Positions 1 through 8,801 of a DNA stretch of 64,000 nt are shown in pieces; within the stretch, counting starts at the first letter, position 1, and the number at the start of each line of letters is the position of its first letter. The position numbers and the translations under genes were made by a program. Origin of the DNA: Arenibacter sp. 6A1 (lineage in GTDB: Bacteria; Bacteroidota; Bacteroidia; Flavobacteriales; Flavobacteriaceae). The DNA lies in NCBI RefSeq assembly GCF_012272855.1, contig NZ_JAAXCQ010000019.1, positions 1 to 64,000 of the forward strand, given 5' to 3'. The notes under the pieces were generated by a model. The model saw nothing but the letters and a program-made list of their open reading frames with translations, ran no database searches and was not told the origin of the DNA.

Positions 1-105
1 AATATAGGAAGAATGGCCCCTACCTCATATAGTGGCAAAGTATCCTTATTAAACCCTGATCAAAGAGAAAAACTCGTTATCTTTAATAATGAAATTAATA
101 TCTAA
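1..105 (+). CDS. 3' end of a truncated gene, function unknown
   Basis: Frame 1 is open from the window edge to a TAA at 103-105 and gives 34 residues ending KLVIFNNEINI. The start lies outside the window. The fragment shows no motif that I recognise, so no function is proposed. That it is a real gene is inferred only from the open frame and from the intergenic repeat that begins right after the stop. Confidence 0.4.
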   Translation, partial: NIGRMAPTSYSGKVSLLNPDQREKLVIFNNEINI

Positions 106-109
106 AACC

Positions 110-164
110 GGTCAACGCTAATCAGGGAAGTACAAAACGGTCAACTCTCATCATGGAAGTTCAT
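110..164 (+). repeat. Two tandem copies of short dispersed repeat 'C'
   Basis: Two copies about 30 bp apart, of the form GTCAACnCTnATCAnGGAAGT, lie between the truncated gene and the toxin-antitoxin pair. The same word, often followed by TCATG or ACATG, recurs at about 22643-22667, 22984-23004 (reverse), 23015-23040 (reverse), 53608-53630 and 53743-53767. Here it stands alone, without the larger composite element that carries it elsewhere. Confidence 0.6.
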
Positions 165-226
165 AAATCAGTTCTATTGTCATTAGGACTTAGCACTAAT
201 TTTTAATCAGAATATTGTTATTACAG

Positions 227-234
227 TAAATTTG
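227..234 (+). promoter_or_regulatory. Possible -7 promoter element of the toxin-antitoxin operon
   Basis: TAAATTTG matches the Bacteroidota -7 consensus TAnnTTTG exactly and lies 27 bp upstream of the preferred ATG. No well-spaced -33 TTTG is visible (the nearest TTG is only 9 bp away), so the call rests on the -7 element alone. Antitoxins of this family usually repress their own promoter. Confidence 0.4.
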
Positions 235-261
235 CTGTATCTTAACAGTAAATTGATTGTT

Positions 262-771
262 ATGGAGGTTAAAGACCAAAAATCAGAAAGCAAATCTTTT
301 GATCCAAAAAAAAGTATCCAGCGTGCAAGAGCGGTTAGAAATAAAAAGGACCAAAAATGGTCTATTAAGACTCCCGGAAACACCTATGCTTGGAGTAGCA
401 AAATGGACAGAGTTTCCCTTATAAGAGCAGGATTACCCTATGAATCTATTGAATTTATAAGCGATAAGTCAAATTTATCTATCAAACAGCTTTTGCATTT
501 ATTGGATATGCCCCAAACCACGTACAATAAAAGAAAGCGAGATAACCATCTATTAAGCGGGAGAGATAGTGAGATAATTTTAGTCTTAACAGAATTGTTA
601 GAATTTGGTCTAGACGTTTTCAATGATGAAAAAGAAAAATTTCACCGTTGGTTACAAAAGCCCAATATTTCATTAGGCGGAGCTACGCCAATAAGTCTAT
701 TCGACTCCTTAACAGGAATCCAAGAAGTTAGAAATAGTTTAAATAGACTCGAATACGGAAACTTAGCGTAA
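262..771 (+). CDS. Xre/MbcA/ParS-family antitoxin (DUF2384)
   Basis: A 169-residue antitoxin of the RES/Xre type II toxin-antitoxin class. The middle (SNLSIKQLLHLLDMP and following) looks like the Xre-like helix-turn-helix. The C-terminus has the typical DUF2384 pattern: F-x-RWL, then PN-x-x-LGG-x-x-P, then a helix ending in LNRLEYG. I chose the ATG at 262 over the in-frame TTG at 232, because that TTG is part of the -7 element. The first 50 residues are basic and polar and may be an extra DNA- or toxin-contacting arm. Its TAA overlaps the ATG of the toxin gene (TAATG), which indicates translational coupling. By family knowledge it binds and blocks the RES toxin and represses the operon. Confidence 0.85.
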   Translation: MEVKDQKSESKSFDPKKSIQRARAVRNKKDQKWSIKTPGNTYAWSSKMDRVSLIRAGLPYESIEFISDKSNLSIKQLLHLLDMPQTTYNKRKRDNHLLSGRDSEIILVLTELLEFGLDVFNDEKEKFHRWLQKPNISLGGATPISLFDSLTGIQEVRNSLNRLEYGNLA

Positions 772-1244
772 TGAGGGTCTTTAGAATAGAAAGAAAAAAA
801 TATCTTGAAACCACCTTAAAAGGCCTTGGAGCTGCTCGCTCCAATGGTTTCAGGTGGAACAGTCATAATACATTTTTAGTATACACCTCAGAGTCAAGGG
901 CCTTAGCCACTTTGGAGGTTTCAGTACATCTTGATCTAAACGAAGATTTACCTACAGATCGCTATTATGTGGAGATTGATATCCCTGATGATATAGAAAT
1001 ATTAGAATTAAAAAATAAAGACTTACCTGAAAATTGGTATTCAAATCCTCCAATTCTTGAAACACAATTTATTGGTGATGATTTTGTGGCTGGCAATGAA
1101 GCTGCCGTTTTAAAAGTACCCAGTAGCATTGTAATGCCTGAATTTAATTATCTAATAAACCCAAATCACGCTGATTCTAAAAAAATTACAGTTGTTTCTA
1201 AAAAACCTTTGAAATTTGACCAACGTTTTAAACAAGTCAAATAA
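771..1244 (+). CDS. RES-domain toxin (NAD+-depleting family)
   Basis: A 157-residue RES-domain protein. The three residues that name the family are visible: Arg at about 28 (FRWN), Glu at about 49 (ALATLEVSVHLD) and Ser at 118-119 (VPSSIVMPEFNYLINP). Characterised relatives (MbcT, ParT, the Pseudomonas Res toxin) degrade or transfer ADP-ribose from NAD+ and so stop growth until the antitoxin neutralises them. The length is normal and nothing is truncated. It overlaps the antitoxin stop by one base. The next genes downstream are nadA and nadB, which make NAD; a functional link is not shown and may be chance. Confidence 0.85.
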   Translation: MRVFRIERKKYLETTLKGLGAARSNGFRWNSHNTFLVYTSESRALATLEVSVHLDLNEDLPTDRYYVEIDIPDDIEILELKNKDLPENWYSNPPILETQFIGDDFVAGNEAAVLKVPSSIVMPEFNYLINPNHADSKKITVVSKKPLKFDQRFKQVK

Positions 1245-1298
1245 ATTGAAAATATATAGTGCACCATACCCCCACCAAATAACATTCTTTCCTAAGTT

Positions 1299-1348
1299 AT
1301 ATTAAAGGACTTTTTTATCCTTTAATATGACTTTTGTCATTTTTTTAG
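1299..1348 (+). terminator. Hairpin after the toxin gene
   Basis: A perfect 11-bp stem (ATATTAAAGGA at 1299-1309, TCCTTTAATAT at 1318-1328) with an 8-base loop, followed by T-rich sequence up to 1348. It sits 54 bp after the toxin stop and before nadA, so it probably ends the toxin-antitoxin transcript. Confidence 0.55.
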
Positions 1349-1395
1349 CCTTCTAATGCCACTACTTTGCGCCTTTCAAAAATTCTTTAAGGGGT

Positions 1396-2322
1396 ATGGA
1401 TCTCAAGAACAAAATCACCAGGTTAAAACAAGAAAAGAACGCCATCATTCTGGCCCATTATTACCAACGTCCAGAAATTCAGGAAATCGCCGATTATGTG
1501 GGCGACAGCTTGGGGCTTTCCCAAAAAGCAGCCGATACCGATGCCGACATTATTGTCTTTGCAGGGGTCCATTTTATGGCAGAAACCGCAAAAATCCTGA
1601 ATCCCACCAAAACCGTGCTTCTACCCGACCTAAAAGCGGGCTGTTCCTTGGCAGACTCTTGTCCCCCCGTCTCTTTCAAAAAGTTCAAAGAACAACATCC
1701 CGATCATTATGTGGTTACCTATATCAACTGCTCGGCAGAAATAAAGGCGATGAGCGATGTGGTCTGCACCTCTTCCAATGCGGTACAGATTGTAGATGCT
1801 ATTCCAAAAGACCGGCCCATAATTTTTGCCCCGGACAGAAATCTAGGCAAATACGTCGCCCGAAAAACGAGGCGCGAACTATTGCTTTGGGATGGTGCCT
1901 GTGAAGTACACGAAGCCTTTTCGATCGACAAATTACTGACCCTATACCGGGAATATCCAAAGGCCAAAATAATCGTCCACCCAGAATCGGACGAACACCT
2001 GTTAACCATTGCTAATTTTATTGGGTCTACGGCCCAATTGATCGAATACGTCAAAAAATATCCCGAAAACGACTATATAGTGGCCACCGAGGCCGGAATT
2101 TTGCACAAGATGCAAGAGGCAGTACCAAATACCTTGCTGATTCCGGCTCCCGCCAAAGATGATAACAGCTGTGCCTGTAGCGAATGTGCCTTTATGAAAG
2201 TAAATACCCTGGAGAAAATTTACGATTGCCTGCGCCACGGAGCCCCGGAAATAAAGCTCCCCGAAGCCGTCATGGGCCCCGCCCTACTGCCCATTCAAAG
2301 AATGTTGGAACAATCAAAATAA
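1396..2322 (+). CDS. nadA: Quinolinate synthase NadA
   Basis: A 308-residue quinolinate synthase. It condenses iminoaspartate with dihydroxyacetone phosphate to quinolinate, step two of de novo NAD synthesis, using a [4Fe-4S] cluster. Visible signatures are the N-terminal ILAHYYQ, and cysteines in the three places expected for cluster ligands: AGCSLAD (C83), WDGACEVH, and the [13 protein letters not shown] segment. The length is normal. The ATG at 1396 begins [15 protein letters not shown], as in relatives. No clean promoter is seen; a TACTTTG at 1363-1369 is one base short of TAnnTTTG. The stop is only 4 bp before nadB, so the two form an operon. Confidence 0.95.
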   Translation: MDLKNKITRLKQEKNAIILAHYYQRPEIQEIADYVGDSLGLSQKAADTDADIIVFAGVHFMAETAKILNPTKTVLLPDLKAGCSLADSCPPVSFKKFKEQHPDHYVVTYINCSAEIKAMSDVVCTSSNAVQIVDAIPKDRPIIFAPDRNLGKYVARKTRRELLLWDGACEVHEAFSIDKLLTLYREYPKAKIIVHPESDEHLLTIANFIGSTAQLIEYVKKYPENDYIVATEAGILHKMQEAVPNTLLIPAPAKDDNSCACSECAFMKVNTLEKIYDCLRHGAPEIKLPEAVMGPALLPIQRMLEQSK

Positions 2323-2326
2323 GCCT

Positions 2327-3922
2327 ATGGAAACCCATACTCTTGTTATTGGTTCCGGGGTAGCCGGACTCACCTTTGCCATTAAAATGGCCACGGAATT
2401 CCCCCATAAAAAGGTAACCATAGTCACCAAGGCAGCAAAAGGCGAGTCGAATACCAAATACGCCCAGGGCGGAGTGGCCGTAGTATCGGATTTAAAAGAA
2501 GATTCCTATCAGAACCATATTCAGGATACCTTAACCGCCGGAGATGGCCTATGCGATCCCGAAATCGTTGCTATGGTCGTAAAAGAAGGGCCATTGCGAT
2601 TGGCGGAGCTGATCCGGTGGGGCGCCAATTTTGATCGTGATACATCGGGCAAGCTCAATTTAGGCAAAGAAGGTGGGCATTCGGAATACCGAGTGGTACA
2701 TCATAAGGATGTCACCGGTTTTGAAATAGAAAGAGCGCTTCTGAAACGGATAGCCCTATTGCCAAACATAGCAATCCTACCCTATCATTTCACCGTCGAT
2801 CTGATTACCGAACATCATTTCAATACCACCGATTCCTCCCCTACAAGCTGCTATGGCGCCTATGTGATGGACGAGAAAAGTGGCCATGTATTCCCCATAA
2901 AAGCAGCGAGTACCCTATTGGCTACCGGAGGAATGGGCCGGCTATATGGGCATACCACCAACCCATTGGTGGCCACAGGCGATGGTATTGCTATGGCCTA
3001 CAGGGCCAAAGCAGATATTGAAGACATGGAATTCATTCAGTTTCACCCCACTGCCCTATACGAAGGCAAAGAAGGTCCGGCCTTCTTGATTTCGGAAGCC
3101 GTAAGAGGATTTGGAGCCTTTTTGCGCAACGGGAAAGGCGAAAGGTTTATGCCAAAATACCACCCCAAAGCAGAACTGGCCTCTAGGGACATCGTAGCAC
3201 AGAACATCGATCGTGAATTAAAAAAATCTGGGGATACCCACGTTTTTCTAGACGTTAGCCATTTAGAAATGACAGGCTTTAAAAAGCACTTTCCCAATAT
3301 TTATAAAAGGTGCCTAGAGGCCGGTTATGCCCTTGAAAAAGACATGATCCCGGTAGTGCCTGCAGCACATTACCTCTGTGGCGGAATTAAGGTAGACAGG
3401 CACGGCAAAACTTCTATCCGCAATTTATTTGCCTGTGGGGAATGTACTAGGACCGGCTTGCACGGCGCCAACAGATTGGCATCGAACTCTATATTGGAAG
3501 CCTTGGTATATGCCCATAATAGTTTTCTCTATCACAAGGCGAACCCACTGCAGCCCTCCCCTCTCTCCCTACCTCCTTGGAAGGACAATGGCAATCCTTT
3601 CCCCGATGATCAAAATGCCATCGAGCAACAATTAAAGGCACTACAAGCCTTAATGCGAACCTCCGTCGGGATCGTAAGAAGCCAAGAACAATTGAAGAAA
3701 GCCGAGGCACAATTGGCGAAGATATACCAAGAAGCAACCACCTTATACAACCACTCTAAAATGAGTCCGCCGCTTTGCGAATTGCGAAATATGGTGAACT
3801 TGGCACATTTGATCATTGGCCAGTCCTTGGAACGCACTACCAATAAAGGCGGCTATTATAACGTGGATTTGATTGGTAACACTGAAAAAATAAGAGATCG
3901 GGAGCCATTGTTGTGTCTATAA
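2327..3922 (+). CDS. nadB: L-aspartate oxidase NadB
   Basis: A 531-residue flavoenzyme that oxidises L-aspartate to iminoaspartate, the substrate of NadA. The N-terminal FAD dinucleotide-binding motif is VIGSGVAGLTFA. Further along are the family segments KYAQGGVAVV, EGGHSEYRVVHHKD, EFIQFHPTALY, RDIVAQNIDRE and GLHGANRLASNSILEA. The C-terminal helical domain is complete. It follows nadA by 4 bp. Co-transcription puts both enzymes of the aspartate branch together; nadC is not in the window. Confidence 0.95.
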   Translation: METHTLVIGSGVAGLTFAIKMATEFPHKKVTIVTKAAKGESNTKYAQGGVAVVSDLKEDSYQNHIQDTLTAGDGLCDPEIVAMVVKEGPLRLAELIRWGANFDRDTSGKLNLGKEGGHSEYRVVHHKDVTGFEIERALLKRIALLPNIAILPYHFTVDLITEHHFNTTDSSPTSCYGAYVMDEKSGHVFPIKAASTLLATGGMGRLYGHTTNPLVATGDGIAMAYRAKADIEDMEFIQFHPTALYEGKEGPAFLISEAVRGFGAFLRNGKGERFMPKYHPKAELASRDIVAQNIDRELKKSGDTHVFLDVSHLEMTGFKKHFPNIYKRCLEAGYALEKDMIPVVPAAHYLCGGIKVDRHGKTSIRNLFACGECTRTGLHGANRLASNSILEALVYAHNSFLYHKANPLQPSPLSLPPWKDNGNPFPDDQNAIEQQLKALQALMRTSVGIVRSQEQLKKAEAQLAKIYQEATTLYNHSKMSPPLCELRNMVNLAHLIIGQSLERTTNKGGYYNVDLIGNTEKIRDREPLLCL

Positions 3923-4172
3923 GATTCGACCGTCATTCACTGCCGAGAAAAGGCACTACAATTCGGCAGCTGTAAGTACGCCAAGTAGTAAAAATCTAAA
4001 CAAGACTATCCTTATTTTATTTAGGAACAGCCTTGGCAAGCATCTTCATAAAACAAGGTTAAATGCCATCACCCCCTCCTATTGGCCGACCTTATACTCC
4101 CATCAACCAATTTATTTTCATGCCCTATTAATTCTCTATAGATTAAAGTATAATCCCTTAAAACGCAGCAAT

Positions 4173-4340
4173 ATGAAAAAAGTTTTACTCATTAAAGAAA
4201 TTTATTTGGAAGCTTTTAAAAATCTAGGACATATTATCCTCAAACAGTATTTTAAGGCCTTTTCCATTTTTTGTTTCTGTTTAATCGCCCTTGTTATATA
4301 CGCTTTCTTGTTTAGAGTCTTTACCGGATTCTCCTTTTAA
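4173..4340 (+). CDS. Small single-span membrane protein (55 aa, possibly DUF6747)
   Basis: A short frame begins at ATG 4173 and reads MKKVLLIKEIYLEAFKNLG..., ending RVFTGFSF before TAA. Residues about 30-49 (FSIFCFCLIALVIYAFLF) form one hydrophobic segment, with an amphipathic, Lys-rich N-terminal part. It resembles small proteins common in Flavobacteriaceae, which I believe are classed as DUF6747; that family name is from memory. It stands alone between nadB and the convergent DUF4837 gene. No function is known to me. The start is the only ATG in frame. Confidence 0.6.
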   Translation: MKKVLLIKEIYLEAFKNLGHIILKQYFKAFSIFCFCLIALVIYAFLFRVFTGFSF

Positions 4341-4534
4341 AAACACTGGAAAGCCATGAACGAATTTAATAGCGCTTTGTTCTAGGACTTGGTGGGAATT
4401 CGCTTGTGCCCTAACGGAACCGTATTTACAACTGTTACCCCAGATGGCAACGGGGCTGATTTGGGAGTTTTAACGCGTATATTTCTTCCCTGCCACAAAG
4501 AATATTGCCGAACATATAATCACGCCTTAAAACG

Positions 4535-4571
4535 GCCTAAAAACAAGTATGGCGCCCATGGGGCGCCATAC
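4535..4571 (-). terminator. Terminator of the pgk / LysM / DUF4837 gene set
   Basis: A perfect 11-bp inverted repeat (GTATGGCGCCC at 4547-4557, GGGCGCCATAC at 4561-4571) with a 3-base loop. On the minus strand it is followed by TTGTTTTTAGG. It lies 27 bp past the stop of the DUF4837 gene. Confidence 0.75.
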
Positions 4572-4597
4572 AAGTAAAGTGTTATAGATTATCTTAC

Positions 4598-5593
4598 CTA
4601 TTTTATATCATCGGTAAAGCGTAGTGTTCTTAGAATTGCTTCGAGTTCGAACATAAAATCCCTTTTCTCGGTAGCCGGGGCAAAGGTAAATCCTTCTATC
4701 ACGATCTTGCGGTCGTTCTTTTCGTCGTTCACAATATAGGTCAGGAAAGGTCCGGCCATAGGATAGCCGTTAATTTCCCATATTCCTTTTACCTCGGCCG
4801 CTTTTCTTCCGCCGATCTCGGCAGGAAAAACATAAGGGGCAAAGGCCTTTTCTGTCATCATATAGGTAGTTTTTCCAGGAACATCGGGTCCGGGAATATA
4901 TAATTGACCAATAGAATCGCGCATCCTTACGATATCTTTTACCAAAGTAGAATCGCTTTTAAACTGATTTCCGGGTACAGAATACGCAATAATGTTCATG
5001 GTTCCTTTTTGGATCTGCCTGTCTATCCAAACAAAGTTGTCCTCTTCTTTCCCCACCTTATAAATAGAAGGAATCGATAGGTTGATCCCAAATTTTTTCT
5101 CTAATACATTTTCCTTGTTAAGGGACTTTAAAAAACGCTTTTGGGCTTCTTGGATTTCGACGGATTTAAAGGCCTCGATAATTTCATCGGATTTGGCATC
5201 CAAATTTTTCATGATTTCTTCTTCGGTAGCTCCTTTGATCACCCCTACTTTTTGCGGCCTTGCATAAAGGTCGCTCTTAATATGGGCCAAATTCAAAGTA
5301 TCCTTGGAGATGTACAAGACCGATCTTGTGTTGATAATAGTTCCGGAAAATACTTTGGAAGGCATCTGATTGATGGTAAAAAGAGGCTCTTCCCAAGAAA
5401 GCCCCAGAACAGGGGCCGCAAAATGCTCTCGTACCTTATCGCCTACTTCTCCTTCCCACAACTGGTTATCCATCACTACGGCCAAAGAATTAATGGCACC
5501 GATAGATTCTGGCAAATACTTTTTCTTCTCTTTGTTATCACAAGAAACAAGGGTCACAAAGACCAACAATAACAGCGTAAATTTTATTTTCAT
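4598..5593 (-). CDS. DUF4837 family lipoprotein
   Basis: A 331-residue predicted lipoprotein. A short signal peptide ends in the lipobox LVSC, so Cys-19 should be lipidated. The body shows DUF4837 features: an early PESIGAINSLAVVMDNQLWEGE-type segment with a conserved Gly-Trp region, and a late block around APYVFPAEIGGRKAAEVKG and FEGFTFAP-like strands (MAGPFLTYIV, VIEGFTFAPATEKRDFM). The molecular function of the family is unknown. It starts 12 bp after the LysM transglycosylase gene, and this pairing is usual in Flavobacteriaceae, so a role in cell-envelope upkeep is inferred only from context. Confidence 0.85.
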   Translation of the reverse strand: MKIKFTLLLLVFVTLVSCDNKEKKKYLPESIGAINSLAVVMDNQLWEGEVGDKVREHFAAPVLGLSWEEPLFTINQMPSKVFSGTIINTRSVLYISKDTLNLAHIKSDLYARPQKVGVIKGATEEEIMKNLDAKSDEIIEAFKSVEIQEAQKRFLKSLNKENVLEKKFGINLSIPSIYKVGKEEDNFVWIDRQIQKGTMNIIAYSVPGNQFKSDSTLVKDIVRMRDSIGQLYIPGPDVPGKTTYMMTEKAFAPYVFPAEIGGRKAAEVKGIWEINGYPMAGPFLTYIVNDEKNDRKIVIEGFTFAPATEKRDFMFELEAILRTLRFTDDIK

Positions 5594-5605
5594 AGTAGTT
5601 TTTAA

Positions 5606-7219
5606 TTACGAGGAACAATCGCACAATTTTAATTTTGTACCCGGTTTGATGTTGTTACCACTAATACCGTTCCATTTTCGTAAATTATCGATAGAAATTC
5701 CAGGATATTTTTTTGAGATGGTCCACAAGGAGTCTCCATTTCGCACCGTATGTACCTTATAGCCTGCGGAGGAGGTCGATTTTCCACTGTTGTTTACTAC
5801 CGCTCCATTGGTTTTAGGATAGATCGTTAATCGCTGTCCTATTCTTAGATTATTACTTCTTAGACCGTTCCACGTTTTTATCTGGCTGATACTAACCCCA
5901 TAACGGCCGGCAATTTTTCCTAGGAAATCGCCACTCTTAACCCTGTACCGTATCTGATCTTCGGCCTGCACTATTTGAGGCAATGGTTTCTCCTTTGCCT
6001 TCAATTCATTTTGTACAAAAGCATAAATGGCCTCCTCATTGGTCACAAATTTTCCCATGGCATCGACAGGCAAACGAAGGGCGTAGTTTTTACCCTTGAC
6101 ATAAGGAATAATCTTTAATTTATAGGACGGATTCAACAGTTCCAATTCTTCGACACTTACATTGACCAAATCCGAAATCTGATCGAAAGTAATGGTGCTT
6201 TTTACATGAATAGTATCGGTCTCAAAATAAGGGCGCTCAACCGGATTTCTTGTAAATCCGTGTTCTTCGGCATATTCAAAAATATACATGGTCGCTAAAA
6301 AAGCGGGCACATACCCTGCGGTTTCCCTAGGCAGGTTTCTTCTGATGTTCCAATAATTTTTATATCCGCCAGATCTTCTGATGGCTTTGTTGACATTTCC
6401 CGGTCCTGAGTTATAGGCCGCTAGGACCAAATCCCAGTCTTCAAAAACTCCGTATAATTTTTTAAGGTACAAACTCGCCGCTTGGGTCGATTTGATAGGG
6501 TCGCTCCTTTCATCGACATAACTGCTCACATTTAAATCGAACATTTTCCCGGTGGGATACATAAATTGCCAAAGTCCGGTTGCCCCTACCCTAGAACGGG
6601 CTTTTGGGTTTAAGGCCGATTCTACAATGGCTAAATATTTAAGTTCCAATGGCACATCCTGGTTGTCCAGTTCCTGTTCGAACATCGGAAAATAGAACTG
6701 ACTGACCTTGAGCATGCGTTCCATTAGGCCCCTTCTGCGGGTCAGGAACATATTGATTACGTTCTCCAAAGAAGGGTTGTAACTGATATTGAAAGGTGTT
6801 TTTTGGTTCAGTGCCTTTAAACGGGCCTTTAGGCTATCGGTATGGACACTTAAGTAGTAGGTAGAATCTACCTCCATGGTCCTAATGTCCTCATAGATGA
6901 TATCGAATAAAGAAGCGCTCTCGTACAGTTCTTTCATCCAAAGGCTATCATAGGCTGCCGCCCGGACATGGTCTTTTAGGTCATAAGAGGTTTGTCCCTT
7001 TAGAATTACCATAGGGTCGTCAGAAAGCTCCTCCTTAGATTCCATTTCTTCCATCAGCTCTCCCCCTTCCATATCCATTTCCAAGGTGTCGATTTCAACA
7101 GGCTTCACCTTTGCAATCGTACGCTTGTTCTTTGGAACGGCATCTTTTTCCTGGGCCATGGAGCTCCCAATAAAACCCAACGCCATCATACCCAGCAACA
7201 TATATTTATATCCCCTCAT
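5606..7219 (-). CDS. MltD-like lytic transglycosylase with two LysM domains
   Basis: A 537-residue exported peptidoglycan lytic transglycosylase. A signal peptide occupies about residues 1-22 (ending SSMAQ). An acidic linker follows (about 45-70). The SLT domain starts near residue 190: the catalytic Glu is in AIVESALNP (E200), followed by GATGLWQFM and AAYNSGPGNVNKAI. Two LysM peptidoglycan-binding domains lie at about 423-470 and 487-532, each with GD and NGL/NGI cores. It cleaves glycan strands in the periplasm to form 1,6-anhydro ends. It lies between pgk (126 bp upstream) and the DUF4837 gene (12 bp downstream). It resembles MltD in domain order but is a distinct Bacteroidota lineage, so no symbol is given. 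Confidence 0.9.
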   Translation of the reverse strand: MRGYKYMLLGMMALGFIGSSMAQEKDAVPKNKRTIAKVKPVEIDTLEMDMEGGELMEEMESKEELSDDPMVILKGQTSYDLKDHVRAAAYDSLWMKELYESASLFDIIYEDIRTMEVDSTYYLSVHTDSLKARLKALNQKTPFNISYNPSLENVINMFLTRRRGLMERMLKVSQFYFPMFEQELDNQDVPLELKYLAIVESALNPKARSRVGATGLWQFMYPTGKMFDLNVSSYVDERSDPIKSTQAASLYLKKLYGVFEDWDLVLAAYNSGPGNVNKAIRRSGGYKNYWNIRRNLPRETAGYVPAFLATMYIFEYAEEHGFTRNPVERPYFETDTIHVKSTITFDQISDLVNVSVEELELLNPSYKLKIIPYVKGKNYALRLPVDAMGKFVTNEEAIYAFVQNELKAKEKPLPQIVQAEDQIRYRVKSGDFLGKIAGRYGVSISQIKTWNGLRSNNLRIGQRLTIYPKTNGAVVNNSGKSTSSAGYKVHTVRNGDSLWTISKKYPGISIDNLRKWNGISGNNIKPGTKLKLCDCSS

Positions 7220-7344
7220 AACTCTAATACTTTTAAAATTGGAGTAGCCAAAAACCGTTCCTTTTTTTAAATTATAAAATATATTTTAAAAAAGCGCAGC
7301 GATTTTTGGCTATCCTATAAACTCACCCCTAAAAAAGGCTGTAA

Positions 7345-8535
7345 TTAATCTAAAATTGCAGCAATACCAGGAAGAACTTTCCCTTCAAGGCTCTCTAACA
7401 TTGCACCACCACCGGTAGATACATAGCTCACCTTGTCTTCGAATCCGAATTGTTTTACTGCCGCGACAGAGTCTCCCCCACCAACTAATGAAAAAGCGCC
7501 TTTTTCGGTAGCTTCTACGATATAGTCACCAATGGCAATGGTACCTTTGGCAAAGCTTTCCATTTCAAAAACACCTACTGGTCCGTTCCATAAAATGGTT
7601 TTGGACTTTAGGATTACTTCCTTGAAAATTTCCAATGTTTTAGGACCGGCATCCAAACCTTCCCAACCTTCAGGAATAGTGGTTACATCTACGACCTGGG
7701 TCTTGGCATTGTTGTTAAAGTCGTCAGCAGCGATTACATCTACAGGAATATGCACCTGTACACCTTTTGCAGCTGCCTGTTTTAGGATATCCAAAGCAAG
7801 CTCCATTTTATCGTCCTCACAAATAGAGTTTCCTACTTTTCCTCCTTGTGCCTTGATAAAAGTATAGGTCATTCCCCCACCGATGATCAGGTGGTCTACC
7901 TTGTCCAATATGTTTTCTATAATGGTAATTTTTGAAGATACTTTAGAACCTCCTAAAATAGCGGTCACCGGTTTTTCGCCAGTACGCATAATTTTTTCGA
8001 TAGCTTCTATTTCTTTGGCCAATAAGAATCCAAAACACTTTTTATCTTCAAAAAACTGGGCAATGATCGTTGTAGAAGCATGAGCTCTGTGCGCTGTTCC
8101 AAAGGCATCGTTTACATAAATATCGCCTAATTTTGACAATTGTTCTGCAAAAGCCTTATCTCCTTTTTCTTCCTCGGCATGGAACCGTAGGTTTTCTAAC
8201 AACAATACTTCCCCGGTTTTCAATTCCGCAACTGCTTTTTCGGCTTCTGCACCTACACAATCAGCAACAAATTTTACGGTTACCCCTAGTACTTCAGATA
8301 CCTTGTCACAAAGGTGTTTTAAGGACATATCCGCATTCACCTGGCCTTTTGGCCTACCCAAATGGCTCATCAGTACGGCACTACCGCCATCTTCTAACAC
8401 TTTAATTATAGTAGGCTTGGCAGCTTCAATCCTATTATCGTCCGTTACGTTAAAATCTGCATCCAAAGGAACATTGAAATCTACTCGGATTAATGCCTTC
8501 TTACCTTTAAAATTAAAATCGTTGATGGTTTTCAT
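7345..8535 (-). CDS. pgk: Phosphoglycerate kinase
   Basis: A 396-residue glycolytic kinase that transfers phosphate between 1,3-bisphosphoglycerate and ADP. Signatures are RVDFNVP near the start, [28 protein letters not shown] and the C-terminal GGGDSVAAV / STGGGAMLE loop. The length and both lobes are complete. A -7 element lies 27 bp upstream of the ATG. The enzyme is cytoplasmic. The downstream neighbour is the LysM transglycosylase, after a 125-bp gap with no clear hairpin. Confidence 0.97.
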   Translation of the reverse strand: MKTINDFNFKGKKALIRVDFNVPLDADFNVTDDNRIEAAKPTIIKVLEDGGSAVLMSHLGRPKGQVNADMSLKHLCDKVSEVLGVTVKFVADCVGAEAEKAVAELKTGEVLLLENLRFHAEEEKGDKAFAEQLSKLGDIYVNDAFGTAHRAHASTTIIAQFFEDKKCFGFLLAKEIEAIEKIMRTGEKPVTAILGGSKVSSKITIIENILDKVDHLIIGGGMTYTFIKAQGGKVGNSICEDDKMELALDILKQAAAKGVQVHIPVDVIAADDFNNNAKTQVVDVTTIPEGWEGLDAGPKTLEIFKEVILKSKTILWNGPVGVFEMESFAKGTIAIGDYIVEATEKGAFSLVGGGDSVAAVKQFGFEDKVSYVSTGGGAMLESLEGKVLPGIAAILD

Positions 8536-8561
8536 ATATAATATTGATTTTTAGAGAAACG

Positions 8562-8569
8562 CAAATGTA
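8562..8569 (-). promoter_or_regulatory. -7 promoter element of pgk
   Basis: On the minus strand the sequence reads TACATTTG, an exact TAnnTTTG match, 26 bp before the pgk ATG. No TTTG is seen at the usual 17-23 bp upstream, so the -33 part is weak or absent. Confidence 0.5.
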
Positions 8570-8789
8570 AAGATTTATGAGATGGGTGTAAAGCCACTTT
8601 GTCAATTATTTAGACATTCCTTTAGTAAACCTTCATTAAAAAATAAGAAATTACTTTTAATAGGCAGGTATTTCTTGTTTTTAACGGTCATTCTTCGGCT
8701 GCGCTCAGTACAGGTATCTAATTCGCATAACTGAATTCATAGTTGCCACAATTTTTCGGTCTTGCTCATTTCATAATTATTAAAACCGC

Positions 8790-8797
8790 TATATTTG
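8790..8797 (+). promoter_or_regulatory. -7 element directly in front of holB (leaderless start)
   Basis: TATATTTG matches TAnnTTTG exactly and ends 4 bases before the holB ATG at 8802. A TTG at 8762-8764 lies 25 bp upstream of it, rather long for a -33 partner. If this element is used, the transcript would start at or very near the ATG. Confidence 0.5.
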
Positions 8798-8801
8798 AAG
8801 C

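Noticed and set aside
1356-1904. 182-codon frame overlapping nadA
   Set aside because: It lies in another frame of nadA, is Arg/Ser/Gly-rich as shadow frames are, and has no recognisable domain.
3940-3969. Hairpin after nadB as a terminator
   Set aside because: The stem is only 7 bp with a 16-base loop and no T run follows.
4389-4577. 62-codon frame before the DUF4837 terminator
   Set aside because: It needs a TTG start, runs through the terminator hairpin and has no protein-like features.
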